Below, one piece after another: positions 9,259 to 20,269 of a stretch of DNA of 64,000 nt. Position numbers and translations under genes: made by a program. Source of the stretch: Erythrobacter sp. QSSC1-22B (GTDB lineage Bacteria > Pseudomonadota > Alphaproteobacteria > Sphingomonadales > Sphingomonadaceae). The notes below the pieces were generated by a model. The model searched no databases and had not been told where the DNA came from. It was given only the letters and a program-made list of their open reading frames with translations. Every line of letters begins with the position of its first letter. Within the stretch, counting starts at the first letter, position 1. The stretch is taken from assembly GCF_001678665.1 (NCBI RefSeq), contig NZ_LZRP01000001.1:186001-250000 (forward strand), given 5' to 3'.

Positions 9259-10715
9259 ACGACGGTGAAGAGCGCGGCGGCAGCGCTGTCGGCAATCGCA
9301 CCCAGCCAGGGCGTCAGCAAATAGCCGAGCGGCGAAATGATCAGCACGCAGATCCCGAGCACCACCCAATGGCCGGCCGGGCTGTGGATCTCGGCCTCGC
9401 GCACGGGCTCGTCGAAAAACATCACCTTGACGAATTTGATGTAGTAGAACGCACCGATGACGCTGGCTGCGATACCGATGGCGGCGAGCACCAGCATGTC
9501 GGCCTGCACTGCGGCCTGGAAGACCACGAACTTGCCCCAGAAGCCGAACAGCGGCGGGATGCCCGCGAGGCTGAACATCAGCATCGCCACGCTCAGGGCC
9601 AGCGCCGGACGCACCGTCGAGAGCCCGGCGATGTCGGTGAAGGTCTCGAGTTGCTCGCCATCGCGGTCGCGCAGCATCAGGACTGCAACAAAGGCGCCGA
9701 TGGTCATGGCGACATAGATCGCCAGATAGATCAGCACCGCGCTAACCCCCGATGGGGTCGCTGCGGCCAATCCGATGAGGATGAAACCGACATTGTTGAT
9801 CGAACTGTAGGCCAGCACGCGCTTGAGGTTTTCCTGCCCGATCGCACCCAGCGCACCGACCACGATCGAAGCCATCGCCGCGAAGATCACGATCTGCTGC
9901 CAGGCATCGATCTGCGCCCCGAACGCATCGATCGCCATCCGCACCAGCATTGCGACCGCCGCGACCTTGGGGGCGCTGGCGAAGAAGGCAGTGACCGGTG
10001 TGGGTGCGCCCTCGTAGACGTCGGGCGTCCACATATGGAACGGCACGGCGGCGATCTTGAACGCCAGACCCGCGAGCACGAAGACGACGCCAAACAGCGC
10101 CCCGGTCGAAAGGCCGTCGGCAAAGGCGAGGCGGATACCGGCATATTGGGTGCTGCCCGAGAAACCGTAGACCAGGCTCATACCATAAAGGATGATGCCC
10201 GAGGCGAGCGCGCCGAGGATGAAGTATTTGAGCCCGGCCTCGCTCGATTTGGTGTCGTCGCGCAGGAAGGAGGCAAGGACGTAGGACGACAGGCTCGACA
10301 GTTCGAGACCGATGTAAAGCGTCATCAGATCGACAGCGGAGACCATCATCCCCATGCCCACCGCGTTGAGCAGCAACAGCACCGGGTATTCCGCGCGATA
10401 GGCACCGCGACGGTCAAAAAAGCGCGGAGTCACAACAAGGCAAGCGATCGTTGCCAGATAGATCAACAATTTGGCGACGCTGCCGAAATCGTCCATCCGG
10501 TAAAGCCCGCCGAAGGCATCGGCACCCTGATCGAAGGAAGGATCGAGCAGCAGGTGTCCGGTCCAGAACGTCGCCCCGAACAGCGCTACGACCGCGGCGA
10601 TTGTGGCGAGCTTGGCTGCATCGCGCACCCATGCTGCGACCAGCAGCAGGATCAGCGCCGCGCCGGTCAGCATCAGTTCTGGCGCGATGATGTAGAAGGA
10701 AGCTGCGTAGTCCAT
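9255..10715 (-). CDS. nuoN: NADH-quinone oxidoreductase subunit N
   Basis: A 486-residue antiporter-like membrane subunit of complex I with about 14 hydrophobic segments. It is one of three proton-pumping modules. The conserved buried lysines and the broken-helix region around 'PFHMWTPDVYEGAPTP' are visible, typical of the NuoL/M/N family. The ATG at 10715 overlaps the nuoM stop as TGATG. The next TTG upstream is in frame but inside nuoM. It is the last nuo gene; birA overlaps its stop. Confidence 0.97.
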   Translation of the reverse strand: MDYAASFYIIAPELMLTGAALILLLVAAWVRDAAKLATIAAVVALFGATFWTGHLLLDPSFDQGADAFGGLYRMDDFGSVAKLLIYLATIACLVVTPRFFDRRGAYRAEYPVLLLLNAVGMGMMVSAVDLMTLYIGLELSSLSSYVLASFLRDDTKSSEAGLKYFILGALASGIILYGMSLVYGFSGSTQYAGIRLAFADGLSTGALFGVVFVLAGLAFKIAAVPFHMWTPDVYEGAPTPVTAFFASAPKVAAVAMLVRMAIDAFGAQIDAWQQIVIFAAMASIVVGALGAIGQENLKRVLAYSSINNVGFILIGLAAATPSGVSAVLIYLAIYVAMTIGAFVAVLMLRDRDGEQLETFTDIAGLSTVRPALALSVAMLMFSLAGIPPLFGFWGKFVVFQAAVQADMLVLAAIGIAASVIGAFYYIKFVKVMFFDEPVREAEIHSPAGHWVVLGICVLIISPLGYLLTPWLGAIADSAAAALFTVV

Positions 10716-12274
10716 CAATGGGCGCCCTCGCTTGCGCCTGCGGCGGCGCCATGGGCGCCTTCCATATAATTGGCTTCATGCGCGCGCGGAGTGCCGACCT
10801 GCGGGCGAGAGTCTCCCTCGGGGGCGGCACGCGCGAGCCGGGCGTCAAGCGCAGCGATATCGGCGCGCATCGGCGCGAGGAAACTCTCGGGATAGACGCC
10901 CATCCACAACACGGCCGCCGCGATCGGGCCGAGCATGACCCATTCGCGCAAGGACAGATCGGACATCGCCGCGGCATCGGCGTTCTTCTGCGGTCCGAAC
11001 GCAACACGGCGGTAGAGGTAAAGCATATAGGCGGCGCCAAGGATGATGCCCGTGGTCAGCACCAGCGTGGCCCAGGTCGAGACCTGATAGACGCCTGCCA
11101 GTGCAAGGAATTCGGCAACGAAGCCGCTGGTCCCCGGAAGGCCGATGCTGGCCATCGTGAAAAACAGGAAGAACAGTGCATAGCGCGGCATGTTGATCGC
11201 CAGCCCGCCGTAGCGGTCGATCTCGCGCGTGTGCAGCCGATCGTAGATGACACCGACGCACAGGAACAAGGCGCCCGAGACCAACCCGTGGCTGAGCATC
11301 ATGATCATCGCGCCCTCGAGGCCCTGGACATTGAAGGCGAACAGGCCGGCGGTGACGATCGCCATATGCGCTACCGAGGAATAGGCGATCAGCTTTTTCA
11401 TGTCGTGCTGCACCAGCGCGACCAGCGAGGTGTAGATAACCGCGATCATCGACAGGCCGAACACCAGCCAGATGAACTGTTCGGAGGCTTCGGGAAACAT
11501 CGGCAGGCTGAAACGGATGAAGCCGTAGCCGCCCAGCTTGAGCAGCACGCCCGCCAGGATCACCGAGCCCGCGGTGGGCGCCTGAACGTGCGCATCCGGG
11601 AGCCAGGTATGGACCGGCCACATCGGCATCTTGACCGCGAAGCTGGCGAAGAAGGCCAGCCACAGCCAGGTTTGCGCCTCGGGGGCGAAATCGTACTGCA
11701 TGAGCACCGGGATGCTGCTGGTGCCCGCAACATTGACCATCCACAGCATCGCGATGAGCATCAGCACCGAGCCGAGCAGCGTGTAGAGAAAGAATTTGTA
11801 GCTCGCGTAGATGCGGTTATCGCCGCCCCACACGCCGATGATCAGATACATCGGGATCAGGCCGGCTTCGAAGAAGATGTAGAACAGGAACATGTCCTGC
11901 GCGGCGAAGACGCCGATCATCAGCACTTCCATTAGCAGGAAGGCGGCCATGTATTCGCCGACGCGGCGGGTGATCCCCTGCCAGCTCGCCAGGATACAGA
12001 TCGGCATCAGGAAGACGCTGAGCATGATCAGCATCAGCGCGATCCCGTCGATACCGAGCGCGTAGTCGAAGACCGCGAACAATTCGGCGCGTTCGGTGAA
12101 CTGCCATTGCGCGCCGCCGATATCGTAATTGATCCACAGCAGCACACCGAGCGCGAGGTCGATCAGCGTCGCCGCCAGTGCCACCAACCGCGCCATCGGA
12201 GCGTCGAGGAACAGGCAGGTGATTCCGGCGACCAGCGGGACCAGCAGCATCAGCGAAAGGATCGGGAAATCCAT
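10715..12274 (-). CDS. nuoM: NADH-quinone oxidoreductase subunit M
   Basis: A 519-residue polytopic proton-translocating subunit of complex I. It has the antiporter-family signature around 'PMWPVHTWLPDAHVQAPT' and a membrane helix with the conserved 'AYSSVAHM' segment. Its C-terminal tail (from about residue 480) is polar and unlike the core, ending in a Gly/Ala/His-rich stretch. It is joined by one-base stop/start overlaps (TGATG) to nuoL upstream and nuoN downstream, indicating cotranslation in a fixed order. Confidence 0.97.
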   Translation of the reverse strand: MDFPILSLMLLVPLVAGITCLFLDAPMARLVALAATLIDLALGVLLWINYDIGGAQWQFTERAELFAVFDYALGIDGIALMLIMLSVFLMPICILASWQGITRRVGEYMAAFLLMEVLMIGVFAAQDMFLFYIFFEAGLIPMYLIIGVWGGDNRIYASYKFFLYTLLGSVLMLIAMLWMVNVAGTSSIPVLMQYDFAPEAQTWLWLAFFASFAVKMPMWPVHTWLPDAHVQAPTAGSVILAGVLLKLGGYGFIRFSLPMFPEASEQFIWLVFGLSMIAVIYTSLVALVQHDMKKLIAYSSVAHMAIVTAGLFAFNVQGLEGAMIMMLSHGLVSGALFLCVGVIYDRLHTREIDRYGGLAINMPRYALFFLFFTMASIGLPGTSGFVAEFLALAGVYQVSTWATLVLTTGIILGAAYMLYLYRRVAFGPQKNADAAAMSDLSLREWVMLGPIAAAVLWMGVYPESFLAPMRADIAALDARLARAAPEGDSRPQVGTPRAHEANYMEGAHGAAAGASEGAH

Positions 12275-14334
12275 CAGAACAGCACCCAGGTAATCGCGGC
12301 AATCAGGCCCAGGAGCATCACCAGCGCGTAGCTATAGACCAGCCCGTTCTGCGCCCGCTTGGCCAGCACGCTGCCGCGCTGGACGACCCAGGCCGCGCCA
12401 TCGGGACCAAAGCGGTCGATCGTGCCGACATCGCCGATCTTCCAGAACTGGCGCCCGAACCAGAAGGCGGGCCGGATAAACAGGAAATTGTAGAGCTCGT
12501 CGAAATACCACTTGTTGTAGAAAAAGCGGTAGACCGGACCAAGCTGTTCGGCCGCCTTGGCGGGGATTGAGGTATCCTTGATATAGGCAAGCCAGGCGAT
12601 GGCGAGACCGATCAGCATCACGATCGACGCGGCCAGTTTCACCAGCAGCGGCACTGCGTGCATCTCGTGGATCAGCGCCTCGTTGTAGAAGATCGAGCCC
12701 TGCCAGAATGCAGCATCGTCGAGGAAAGCGTGGCTGAAGACCCAGCCCGCAAAGATCGCGCCCAGCGTCAGCAGGCCCAGCGGCACCAGCATCGAAAGCG
12801 GGCTCTCGTGCGGATGATAGCCGGCGGTGCCCGCCTCGTAATTGGGCGAAGGAACAGCGTGGCGCACATCGTCGCCTGCGTCTTCCTGAACCGCGGGATT
12901 GTGATCGTCGGAATCGTCGTGCCCGGCGTGGACGGCGTGCTGGATATGCTCGCTGTCGGCCCAGCGCGGCTTGCCCCAGAAGGTCAGGAACATCAGTCGC
13001 CAGCTGTAGAAGCTGGTCAGCAGCGCGGCAAAGGTGCCCATCCAGAAAGCGAAGGTGCCCATTTCGGTGCCGCGCGCGAAGGCGACTTCGAGGATCGCAT
13101 CCTTGGAATGGAAGCCCGCAAAGCCGGCGCCCAGCCAATAGATCCCCACCCCGGTGATCGCGAGCGTGCCTGCCAGCATCGCCCAGAAGGTGAAGGGAAT
13201 TTCCTTACGCAGCGCGCCGTAATAGCGCATGTCCTGCTCGTGATGCATGGCATGGATCACGCTGCCAGCGCCAAGGAACAGCAGGGCCTTGAAAAAGGCG
13301 TGGGTGAAGAGGTGGAACATCGCCGCGCCGTATGCGCCGACACCGGCGGCGAAGAACATGTAGCCCAGTTGCGAACAGGTCGAATAGGCGATCACCCGCT
13401 TGATGTCCCACTGGGTGGTTCCGACCGTGGCCGCAAAGATGCAGGTCGCCGCGCCGATGAAGGTGACGACACCCAGCGCCACAGGCGCAGTCTCGAACAT
13501 GGGGCTGAGGCGGCAGACCATGAACACGCCCGCGGTCACCATGGTGGCCGCGTGGATCAGCGCGGATACGGGCGTGGGCCCCTCCATCGCGTCGGGCAGC
13601 CATGTGTGGAGGCCCAGCTGCGCCGATTTGCCCATCGCGCCGATGAACAGCAGGATGCACAGCACATCCATCGTCGAGACGCGATAGCCCAGGAAGCCGA
13701 TCGTCGCGCCGCTCATGGCGGGTGCCGCGGCTAGGATCTCGGGGATCGAGGTGGTGCCGAACACCACGAAAGTGCCGAAGATACCAAGCATGAAGCCGAG
13801 ATCGCCGACGCGATTGACCACGAAGGCCTTGATCGCGGCGGCGTTGGCCGAGGGCTTCTTGAACCAGAAGCCGATCAGCAGATAGGACGCGAGCCCGACG
13901 CCTTCCCAGCCGAAGAACATCTGGACGAGGTTGTCGGCGGTCACCAGCATCAGCATCGCGAAGGTGAACAACGACAGATAGGCGAAGAAGCGCGGCTGGT
14001 CCGGATCCTCGTCCATATAGCCCCAGCTGTAGAGGTGGACGAGCGCGGAGACGGTGGTGATTACCACCAGCATGACGGCGGTCAGCGTGTCGACCCGCAG
14101 CGCCCAGTCGAACGACAGGTCGCCCGACTGCACCCATTGCAGCACGGGTACGACGCCCGGCTCGGCACCGCCGGCGACGAAGGCGAGGAAGATCGGCCAG
14201 CTCAGCGCGCAGGAGATGAACAGCGCGCCGGTGGTGATCAGTTTGACCAGCGTGTTGCCGAGCGCGCGATTGCCCAGGCCGCCGACGATGGCGGCCAGCA
14301 GCGGCAGGAAGACGATGAGCAGGATCGATTGCAC
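12274..14334 (-). CDS. nuoL: NADH-quinone oxidoreductase subunit L
   Basis: A 686-residue antiporter-like subunit with the long C-terminal lateral helix that braces the membrane arm of complex I. It contains the family motifs 'GLHTWLPDAMEGPTPVSA' and 'YSTCSQLGYM'. A His- and Asp-rich hydrophilic insert lies near residues 460-500 and is longer than I would expect for a standard NuoL. The start is GTG at 14334, six bases after the nuoK stop. Confidence 0.97.
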   Translation of the reverse strand: MQSILLIVFLPLLAAIVGGLGNRALGNTLVKLITTGALFISCALSWPIFLAFVAGGAEPGVVPVLQWVQSGDLSFDWALRVDTLTAVMLVVITTVSALVHLYSWGYMDEDPDQPRFFAYLSLFTFAMLMLVTADNLVQMFFGWEGVGLASYLLIGFWFKKPSANAAAIKAFVVNRVGDLGFMLGIFGTFVVFGTTSIPEILAAAPAMSGATIGFLGYRVSTMDVLCILLFIGAMGKSAQLGLHTWLPDAMEGPTPVSALIHAATMVTAGVFMVCRLSPMFETAPVALGVVTFIGAATCIFAATVGTTQWDIKRVIAYSTCSQLGYMFFAAGVGAYGAAMFHLFTHAFFKALLFLGAGSVIHAMHHEQDMRYYGALRKEIPFTFWAMLAGTLAITGVGIYWLGAGFAGFHSKDAILEVAFARGTEMGTFAFWMGTFAALLTSFYSWRLMFLTFWGKPRWADSEHIQHAVHAGHDDSDDHNPAVQEDAGDDVRHAVPSPNYEAGTAGYHPHESPLSMLVPLGLLTLGAIFAGWVFSHAFLDDAAFWQGSIFYNEALIHEMHAVPLLVKLAASIVMLIGLAIAWLAYIKDTSIPAKAAEQLGPVYRFFYNKWYFDELYNFLFIRPAFWFGRQFWKIGDVGTIDRFGPDGAAWVVQRGSVLAKRAQNGLVYSYALVMLLGLIAAITWVLF

Positions 14335-14340
14335 GCGTGC

Positions 14341-14646
14341 TTACCCCTTGAGCCGGTCGACGCTGTCGACCGCGATCGTGCCGCGACCGCGGAAATAGAT
14401 CACCAGAATCGCCAGCCCGATCGCGGCCTCGGAAGCGGCGACGGCGAGCACGAACATCGCAAAGATCTGGCCGGTCAGATCGCCCAGAAAAGCGCTGAAA
14501 GCGACAAGGTTGAGGTTCACCGCAAGCAGGATCAGCTCGATCGCCATCAGGATGATAATGATGTTCTTGCGGTTGAGGAAAATCCCCACCACGCCGAGCA
14601 CGAACAGGATCGCGCTGACGACGATGTAATGCTCGATCCCGATCAC
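14341..14646 (-). CDS. nuoK: NADH-quinone oxidoreductase subunit K
   Basis: 101 residues and three membrane helices, the usual NuoK size. Conserved membrane glutamates are visible in '[11 protein letters not shown]' and '[10 protein letters not shown]', which take part in the proton channel of complex I. The GTG start overlaps the nuoJ stop as GTGA. Confidence 0.96.
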   Translation of the reverse strand: MIGIEHYIVVSAILFVLGVVGIFLNRKNIIIILMAIELILLAVNLNLVAFSAFLGDLTGQIFAMFVLAVAASEAAIGLAILVIYFRGRGTIAVDSVDRLKG

Positions 14647-15266
14647 AGGTCGATCCCTTCGCCGATGGTGGGACGCTTCATCACGGTCGCCTCGTCAGGC
14701 TTGCGGCGGACCTGCTTGCCAATGTTCTGGTGGCCGCGATGCGCGCCGTCGCGCTCGCGCAATGTCAGGACGATCGCCCCGACCATCGCGACCAGCAGCA
14801 CCAGCCCGGTTGCCTCGAACAGGAAAAGATATTTGCTGTAGAGCAGCGCGCCGAGACTCTCGGTGTTGCCTGCGCCGATCAAGGGCGCTGCGGCCCCGGT
14901 CGGCGTACCGAGCACGATCTCGCCCGCGCGATAGGCGCCGATGCCCAGCACCAGCTCGGCAAGCAGCACCAGCGCAATGGCGATGCCGAGCGGGAAATTG
15001 CGGATGAAGCCCGCGCGCAGTTCGGCGAAGTCGATGTCGAGCATCATCACCACGAACAGGAACAGCACCGCGACCGCGCCGACATAGACGATCACCAGCA
15101 GCATCGCGATGAACTCCGCTCCCACCAGCACCATCAGCCCCGCCGCATTGAAGAAGGCGAGGATCAGCCAGAGCACCGAATGCACCGGATTGCGCGCGGT
15201 GATCACCAGGACCGCCGAGGCGATCATGAGCACGGCAAAGAGGTAGAAGGCGAAGGTTTGAATCAT
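14643..15266 (-). CDS. nuoJ: NADH-quinone oxidoreductase subunit J
   Basis: 207 residues with five hydrophobic segments, matching NuoJ, a membrane-arm subunit near the quinone-binding end of complex I. Recognisable stretches are '[18 protein letters not shown]' and '[16 protein letters not shown]', the conserved pi-bulge-containing third helix. A hydrophilic tail of about 40 residues follows the last helix. It is separated from nuoI by 39 bases, the largest gap between adjacent nuo cistrons. Confidence 0.96.
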   Translation of the reverse strand: MIQTFAFYLFAVLMIASAVLVITARNPVHSVLWLILAFFNAAGLMVLVGAEFIAMLLVIVYVGAVAVLFLFVVMMLDIDFAELRAGFIRNFPLGIAIALVLLAELVLGIGAYRAGEIVLGTPTGAAAPLIGAGNTESLGALLYSKYLFLFEATGLVLLVAMVGAIVLTLRERDGAHRGHQNIGKQVRRKPDEATVMKRPTIGEGIDL

Positions 15267-15305
15267 CGAATTATCTTGGGAGCCCCTGGTTCGGTTGCGC
15301 GGCGG

Positions 15306-15791
15306 TTAGCGGTAGGGGGCGTCGGCTTCAAGGTTGGCGGCGATGGCGCGCTCCCACTTGTCCCCGTTCGCCAGCAGTTTGGCCTTGTCGTAAAGCAGCT
15401 CTTCGCGGGTCTCGGTCGAATATTCGAAGTTCGGCCCCTCCACCACGGCATCGACCGGGCAGGCTTCCTGGCAGAAGCCGCAATAGATGCATTTCGTCAT
15501 GTCGATATCGTAGCGAGTGGTCCGGCGGCTGCCGTCCTCGCGCGGTTCGCTCTCGATCGTGATCGCCTGCGCCGGACAGACCGCTTCGCACAGCTTGCAG
15601 GCGATGCAGCGCTCTTCGCCGTTGGGATAGCGGCGCAGGACATGCTCGCCGCGGAACCGCGCGCTGATCGGGTTCTTCTCGTGCGGGTAGTTGATCGTCA
15701 CCTTGGGCTTGAAAAAATACTTCAGCGTGAGGGCATGCGCCTTCACGATCTCCCACAGGGTGAACGATTTTATGAGATGGGCGATAGTCAT
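15306..15791 (-). CDS. nuoI: NADH-quinone oxidoreductase subunit I
   Basis: A 161-residue ferredoxin-type subunit carrying the two [4Fe-4S] clusters N6a and N6b. Both cysteine motifs are intact: '[12 protein letters not shown]' and '[12 protein letters not shown]'. The N-terminal amphipathic helix ('[15 protein letters not shown]') fits membrane-surface attachment. The ATG at 15791 overlaps the nuoH stop by four bases. A much longer in-frame extension exists but lies within nuoH. Confidence 0.97.
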   Translation of the reverse strand: MTIAHLIKSFTLWEIVKAHALTLKYFFKPKVTINYPHEKNPISARFRGEHVLRRYPNGEERCIACKLCEAVCPAQAITIESEPREDGSRRTTRYDIDMTKCIYCGFCQEACPVDAVVEGPNFEYSTETREELLYDKAKLLANGDKWERAIAANLEADAPYR

Positions 15792-16834
15792 GAATAATGC
15801 CCCGTGGCCATCAGATAGCCGGAAATGACGACGACGAACCCGAGGCTCATCGGCAGGAACACCTTCCAGCCCAGCCGCATGAGCTGGTCGTAACGGTAGC
15901 GCGGCACGGTGGCCATCACCCAGCTGAACAAGAAGAAGAAGAAGAAGGTCTTGAGCAGGAACCAGACGATGCCGGGCACCACATAAAGCGGCGCCCAGTC
16001 GATCGGCGGCAACCAGCCTCCGAAGAACAGCAGCGTGTTGAGCGAGCACATCAGCAGGATGTTGGCGTATTCGCCCAGCCAGAATAGCGCGAAGGCCATG
16101 CTGGAATATTCGGTCTGGTAGCCGGCCACCAGCTCGCTCTCGGCCTCGGTGAGATCGAAGGGAACGCGCTGGGTCTCGGCCAGGCTGGAGATGAAGAACA
16201 CCACCCACATCGGGAACAGCAGCAGGTTGAACCAATAGCCGTTGATGATCCCGAAGCCGTGGCCACGCTGCGCCATGACGATTTCGGTGAGGTTGAAGCT
16301 CCCCGCCCACAGCACCACGCAGACGAGGATGAAGCCGATCGAGACCTCGTAGCTGATCATCTGCGCTGCGGCGCGCATGGCGGAGAAGAACGGATATTTG
16401 GAGTTCGACGCCCAGCCGCTCATCACGATGCCGTAAACCGACAACGAACTGATCGCGAGAATGTAGAGCAGGCCGACATTGATATCCGCAAGCACCACGC
16501 CCGCATCGAAGGGGATCACCGCCCATGCGGCGAGCGCCACGGTGAAGGTGACGATCGGCGCGAGCAGGAAGATGCCCTTGTTCGCCGCGCTGGGGATGAT
16601 GGTTTCCTGCAGGAACACCTTCAACCCGTCGGCGAAGCTCTGCAGCAGGCCGAACGGGCCGACGACATTGGGTCCGCGGCGCAAATTGATCGAGGCCCAG
16701 ACCTTGCGATCCACATAGATCACCATCGCCACCGCGAGCATCAGCGGGAACGCGATCAGCAACACGCCCGCCACGGTGGCGACGCCCCAGGCCCATTCGT
16801 AGCTCAACCCGAGCGATTGGAAGAAACCGGTCAC
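15788..16834 (-). CDS. nuoH: NADH-quinone oxidoreductase subunit H
   Basis: A 348-residue membrane subunit with eight to nine helices that forms the quinone chamber together with NuoB and NuoD. The conserved '[19 protein letters not shown]' loop and the '[20 protein letters not shown]' acidic loop are present. The start is GTG at 16834, overlapping the nuoG stop as GTGA. Confidence 0.97.
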   Translation of the reverse strand: MTGFFQSLGLSYEWAWGVATVAGVLLIAFPLMLAVAMVIYVDRKVWASINLRRGPNVVGPFGLLQSFADGLKVFLQETIIPSAANKGIFLLAPIVTFTVALAAWAVIPFDAGVVLADINVGLLYILAISSLSVYGIVMSGWASNSKYPFFSAMRAAAQMISYEVSIGFILVCVVLWAGSFNLTEIVMAQRGHGFGIINGYWFNLLLFPMWVVFFISSLAETQRVPFDLTEAESELVAGYQTEYSSMAFALFWLGEYANILLMCSLNTLLFFGGWLPPIDWAPLYVVPGIVWFLLKTFFFFFLFSWVMATVPRYRYDQLMRLGWKVFLPMSLGFVVVISGYLMATGHYS

Positions 16835-18840
16835 TCTGCGGCCTCCAGAATCTCTTCGCCGTGGAGCAGTTCGGCCGTACAGCGCTGCATCACCGCGCTG
16901 GCGCGGGCGATCGGGTTGGTGAGGTAGAAATCCTTGATCGGATAAGCGCTGATGGAACCTTGTGCCTTCGCCTTGGCGTCGGGCTTTGGCAGAGCACCGA
17001 GATCGGCCAGCCCTTCCTCACCCAGCGCGGGAACCTGAGCGATCATCGCCGATTGCAATTGCGCGAAACTGTCGAAGCCGAGCTCGACGCCGAGCGTATC
17101 GGCCAGCGCGCGCAGGATCGTCCAGTCCTCGCGGGCGTCGCCCGGGGCGAACACGGCCTTCTCGGCGAATTGCACCCGGCCCTCGGTGTTGACGTAGGTT
17201 CCGTCCTTCTCGGCATAGGATGCGGCAGGCAGAATGATGTCCGCCGCATGCGCGCCCTTATCACCGTGATGACCGATATAGACCTTCAGGCTGTCGCCGA
17301 AGTTGGTGAAATCCACCTCGTCGGCACCCAGTGCCAGCAGGACCTTGGGCTTCGCATCGGCGACATCGGCGATGCCGCCCGCTTGCGCATAGCCAAGCAT
17401 CAGCCCGCCCATCCGGCTCGCCGCCATATGCAGCACGTTGAAACCGTTCCAGCCATCCTTGATCAGGCCGAACTGCTCGACCAGCTTGAGCGCCGGAGCG
17501 AGCGCGCCTGCCGCCAATCCAGCGCCCCCCATGATGATCGCGGGCCGCTCGGCACCGGTCATCGCTTCGCTCAAGGCCTGGGGAACATCGTTGAGGAAAC
17601 CGAGATCCTCGCCGAGGAACTCTGCCGGGAAGGTGGTTTCCCAGCGCGGGCCGGCGATGAATATCTTCGCCCCGCGCTTGGCGGCCTTGCGCAGCCGGAC
17701 GTTCACCAGCGGCGCTTCCCAGCGGATATGGCTACCCAGGATCAGGATCGCGTCGGCGGTCTCGATCCCGGCGAGCGTCGAGTTGAAATTAACGGCCGCG
17801 AGGTTCGAGACGTCATAGGCCATGCCGGTCTGGCGACCTTCGAGCAGGTCCGAACCCATCGCAGACAGGAGCGCCTTGGCAGCGAACATCGTCTCGCAAT
17901 CGACCAGATCGCCCGCGATCGCGGCGATGCTCTTGCCCGGCTGCGCTGCGGCAATTGCCGCAAATGCCTCGTCCCAGCCAGCCTTCTGCAGCGTCCCGTC
18001 CTTGCGGATCCAGACGCTGTCGAGCCGGCGACGCTGGAGGCCATCGACCTGGTAGCGCGCCTTGTCCGAAATCCACTCCTCGTTCACGTCGTCATTGTTG
18101 CGCGGCAGGGCGCGCATCACTTCGCGACCCCGACTGTCGAGCCGGATGTTCGCGCCGATCGCGTCGGAGACGTCGATCGAGAGCGTCTTCTTGAGCTCCC
18201 AGGGCCGCGCCTCGAAAGCGTAGGGCCGGCTCGTCAACGCGCCGACCGGGCACAGATCGATCACATTGGCCGACAATTCGTGCTCGGCGGCCTGCTCGAG
18301 ATAGGTGGTGATCTGCATGTCCTCGCCGCGTCCGAGCGCGCCGATCTCGTCGACACCGGCGATTTCCTCGGAAAAGCGCACGCAACGGGTGCAATGGATG
18401 CAGCGGGTCATGATCGTCTTGATCAGCGGCCCCATGTATTTCTCGGACACCGCACGCTTGTTGGCAGTGTAGCGCGTCGCGCCACGGCCATACATCATCG
18501 ATTGGTCCTGCAAATCGCATTCGCCGCCCTGATCGCAGATCGGGCAATCGAGCGGATGGTTGATGAGCAGGAACTCCATCACGCCCTCGCGCGCGGTCTT
18601 GACCATCTGGCTGTCGGTGCGGATTTCCTGGCCCTCGGTGGCGGGCAGCGCGCAACTTGCCTGCGGCTTGGGCGGCCCGGGCTTCACCTCGACCAGGCAC
18701 ATCCGGCAATTGCCGGCGATGCTCAGCCGCTCGTGATAGCAGAAGCGCGGGATTTCCTTACCGGCAAGCTCGCACGCCTGCAGCACGGTGGCGCCATCGG
18801 GAACCTCGATTTCCTGGCCGTCGACGGTGACTTTGGGCAT
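16831..18840 (-). CDS. nuoG: NADH-quinone oxidoreductase subunit G
   Basis: A 669-residue iron-sulfur subunit of the NADH-oxidising arm. An N-terminal [2Fe-2S] ferredoxin domain ('[15 protein letters not shown]') is followed by the His-Cys3 cluster loop ('[17 protein letters not shown]') and a [4Fe-4S] region ('[10 protein letters not shown]'). The rest is a molybdopterin-oxidoreductase-like body without cofactor. Its length fits alphaproteobacterial NuoG, which is shorter than the E. coli form. ATG at 18840 overlaps the nuoF stop as TAATG. Confidence 0.97.
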   Translation of the reverse strand: MPKVTVDGQEIEVPDGATVLQACELAGKEIPRFCYHERLSIAGNCRMCLVEVKPGPPKPQASCALPATEGQEIRTDSQMVKTAREGVMEFLLINHPLDCPICDQGGECDLQDQSMMYGRGATRYTANKRAVSEKYMGPLIKTIMTRCIHCTRCVRFSEEIAGVDEIGALGRGEDMQITTYLEQAAEHELSANVIDLCPVGALTSRPYAFEARPWELKKTLSIDVSDAIGANIRLDSRGREVMRALPRNNDDVNEEWISDKARYQVDGLQRRRLDSVWIRKDGTLQKAGWDEAFAAIAAAQPGKSIAAIAGDLVDCETMFAAKALLSAMGSDLLEGRQTGMAYDVSNLAAVNFNSTLAGIETADAILILGSHIRWEAPLVNVRLRKAAKRGAKIFIAGPRWETTFPAEFLGEDLGFLNDVPQALSEAMTGAERPAIIMGGAGLAAGALAPALKLVEQFGLIKDGWNGFNVLHMAASRMGGLMLGYAQAGGIADVADAKPKVLLALGADEVDFTNFGDSLKVYIGHHGDKGAHAADIILPAASYAEKDGTYVNTEGRVQFAEKAVFAPGDAREDWTILRALADTLGVELGFDSFAQLQSAMIAQVPALGEEGLADLGALPKPDAKAKAQGSISAYPIKDFYLTNPIARASAVMQRCTAELLHGEEILEAAE

Positions 18841-20132
18841 TATTCAGCCGCTTCCATGAATTGCGAATTGTGTTCCATGATCCGCCGTTCCAGCTCGGGG
18901 CGGAAATGCTTGATCAGGCCCTGGATAGGCCAGGCAGCGGCATCGCCCAGCGCGCAGATGGTGTGGCCTTCGACCTGCTTGGTGACCTGCTGGAGCATGT
19001 CGATTTCCTCGATCGCCGCATCGCCGGTGCGCAGGCGCTCCATCATCCGCCACATCCAGCCGGTGCCTTCGCGGCACGGCGTGCACTGGCCGCAGCTCTC
19101 GTGCTTGTAGAAATAGCTCAACCGGCTGATCGCGCGGACGATATCGGTGGACTTGTCCATCACGATCACCGCCGCGGTCCCGAGACCCGAACCGAGTTCC
19201 TTGAGCCCGTCGAAATCCATCGGCGCGTCCATGATCTGCTCGGCGGGGACGAGCGGAACCGAGGAACCACCCGGGATCACCGCGAGGAGGTTGTCCCACC
19301 CGCCACGGATGCCGCCACAATGCTTCTCGATCAGCTCGCGGAAGGGGATGCTCATCGCTTCCTCGACCACGCAGGGCTTTTCGACATGCCCGCTGATCTG
19401 GAACAGCTTGGTCCCGGCGTTGCCTTCGCGACCGATGCCGCTGAACCAGCTCGCCCCGCGGCGCAGGATCGTCGGGACCACCGCGATGCTTTCGACATTG
19501 TTGACCGTCGTCGGGCAGCCATAGAGGCCGGCACCCGCCGGGAACGGCGGCTTGAGCCGAGGCTGGCCCTTCTTGCCCTCAAGACTCTCGATCATCGCGG
19601 TTTCTTCGCCGCAGATGTAGGCGCCCGCTCCGCGGTGGAGGAAGACGTCGAAATCATAACCCGACTTGGCGGCGTTCTTGCCCAGCAATCCGGCATTGTA
19701 AGCTTCGTCGATCGCGGCCTGCAGCGTTTCGGCTTCGCGGATATATTCGCCGCGGATGTAGATGTAGGCCGCGCGCGCGCGCATCGCGAAGCCCGCGACC
19801 AGCGCGCCCTCGATCAGCTTGTGCGGATCGTGGCGCAGGATCTCGCGGTCCTTGCAGGAGCCGGGCTCGGATTCGTCGGCATTGATGACCAGGAAGCTCG
19901 GACGACCGTCCTTCGATTCCTTGGGCATGAACGACCATTTGAGCCCGGTCGGGAAACCCGCGCCGCCCCGACCGCGCAAGCCGCTGGCCTTCATCTCGTC
20001 AATGATGGAATCCTGCCCGCGCGCGATCAGCGCCTTGGTGTCGTCCCAATCGCCGCGCTGTTGCGCTGCCTTAAGCCCCCAGTCCTGAAAACCGTAGAGA
20101 TTGGTGAAGATGCGGTCCTTGTCGGCGAGCAT
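18840..20132 (-). CDS. nuoF: NADH-quinone oxidoreductase subunit F
   Basis: A 430-residue subunit that binds NADH, FMN and [4Fe-4S] cluster N3. Visible are the NADH-binding glycine loop '[10 protein letters not shown]', the FMN-binding '[14 protein letters not shown]' and the cluster motif '[12 protein letters not shown]'. The ATG at 20132 overlaps by one base the stop of the 45-residue membrane protein upstream. The longer in-frame version would run through that ORF and nuoE, so it is rejected. Confidence 0.97.
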   Translation of the reverse strand: MLADKDRIFTNLYGFQDWGLKAAQQRGDWDDTKALIARGQDSIIDEMKASGLRGRGGAGFPTGLKWSFMPKESKDGRPSFLVINADESEPGSCKDREILRHDPHKLIEGALVAGFAMRARAAYIYIRGEYIREAETLQAAIDEAYNAGLLGKNAAKSGYDFDVFLHRGAGAYICGEETAMIESLEGKKGQPRLKPPFPAGAGLYGCPTTVNNVESIAVVPTILRRGASWFSGIGREGNAGTKLFQISGHVEKPCVVEEAMSIPFRELIEKHCGGIRGGWDNLLAVIPGGSSVPLVPAEQIMDAPMDFDGLKELGSGLGTAAVIVMDKSTDIVRAISRLSYFYKHESCGQCTPCREGTGWMWRMMERLRTGDAAIEEIDMLQQVTKQVEGHTICALGDAAAWPIQGLIKHFRPELERRIMEHNSQFMEAAE

Positions 20133-20269
20133 CAGATCACTCCACCGAACACGACGAAGGCCGCGATGGCGAGGATGACGAGCAGCGCGACCGTCTTGAC
20201 GAGGCCTGCGAGCACCTTCCAGGCGATGATGATGGCGACGAGCGCAACGACGATGGTGACGATATCCAT
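20132..20269 (-). CDS. 45-residue membrane protein between nuoE and nuoF
   Basis: Translated directly from the sequence: [20 protein letters not shown] at the start, then a second hydrophobic segment ending FGGVI. It has two short hydrophobic stretches separated by an Ala-Gly-Leu-Val-Lys turn. Its ATG overlaps the nuoE TAA (TAATG) and its TGA overlaps the nuoF ATG (TGATG), so it is almost certainly translated with the complex I subunits. It has no assigned function. It could be an accessory or assembly peptide of the complex, or simply a small inner-membrane protein maintained by coupling. Confidence 0.65.
   Translation of the reverse strand: MDIVTIVVALVAIIIAWKVLAGLVKTVALLVILAIAAFVVFGGVI

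Noticed and set aside
6185-9324. Long plus-strand ORFs opposite rnj, coaX and birA (up to 546 residues)
   Set aside because: They are antisense shadows caused by GC-rich codon usage; the minus-strand genes are firmly identified by motifs.
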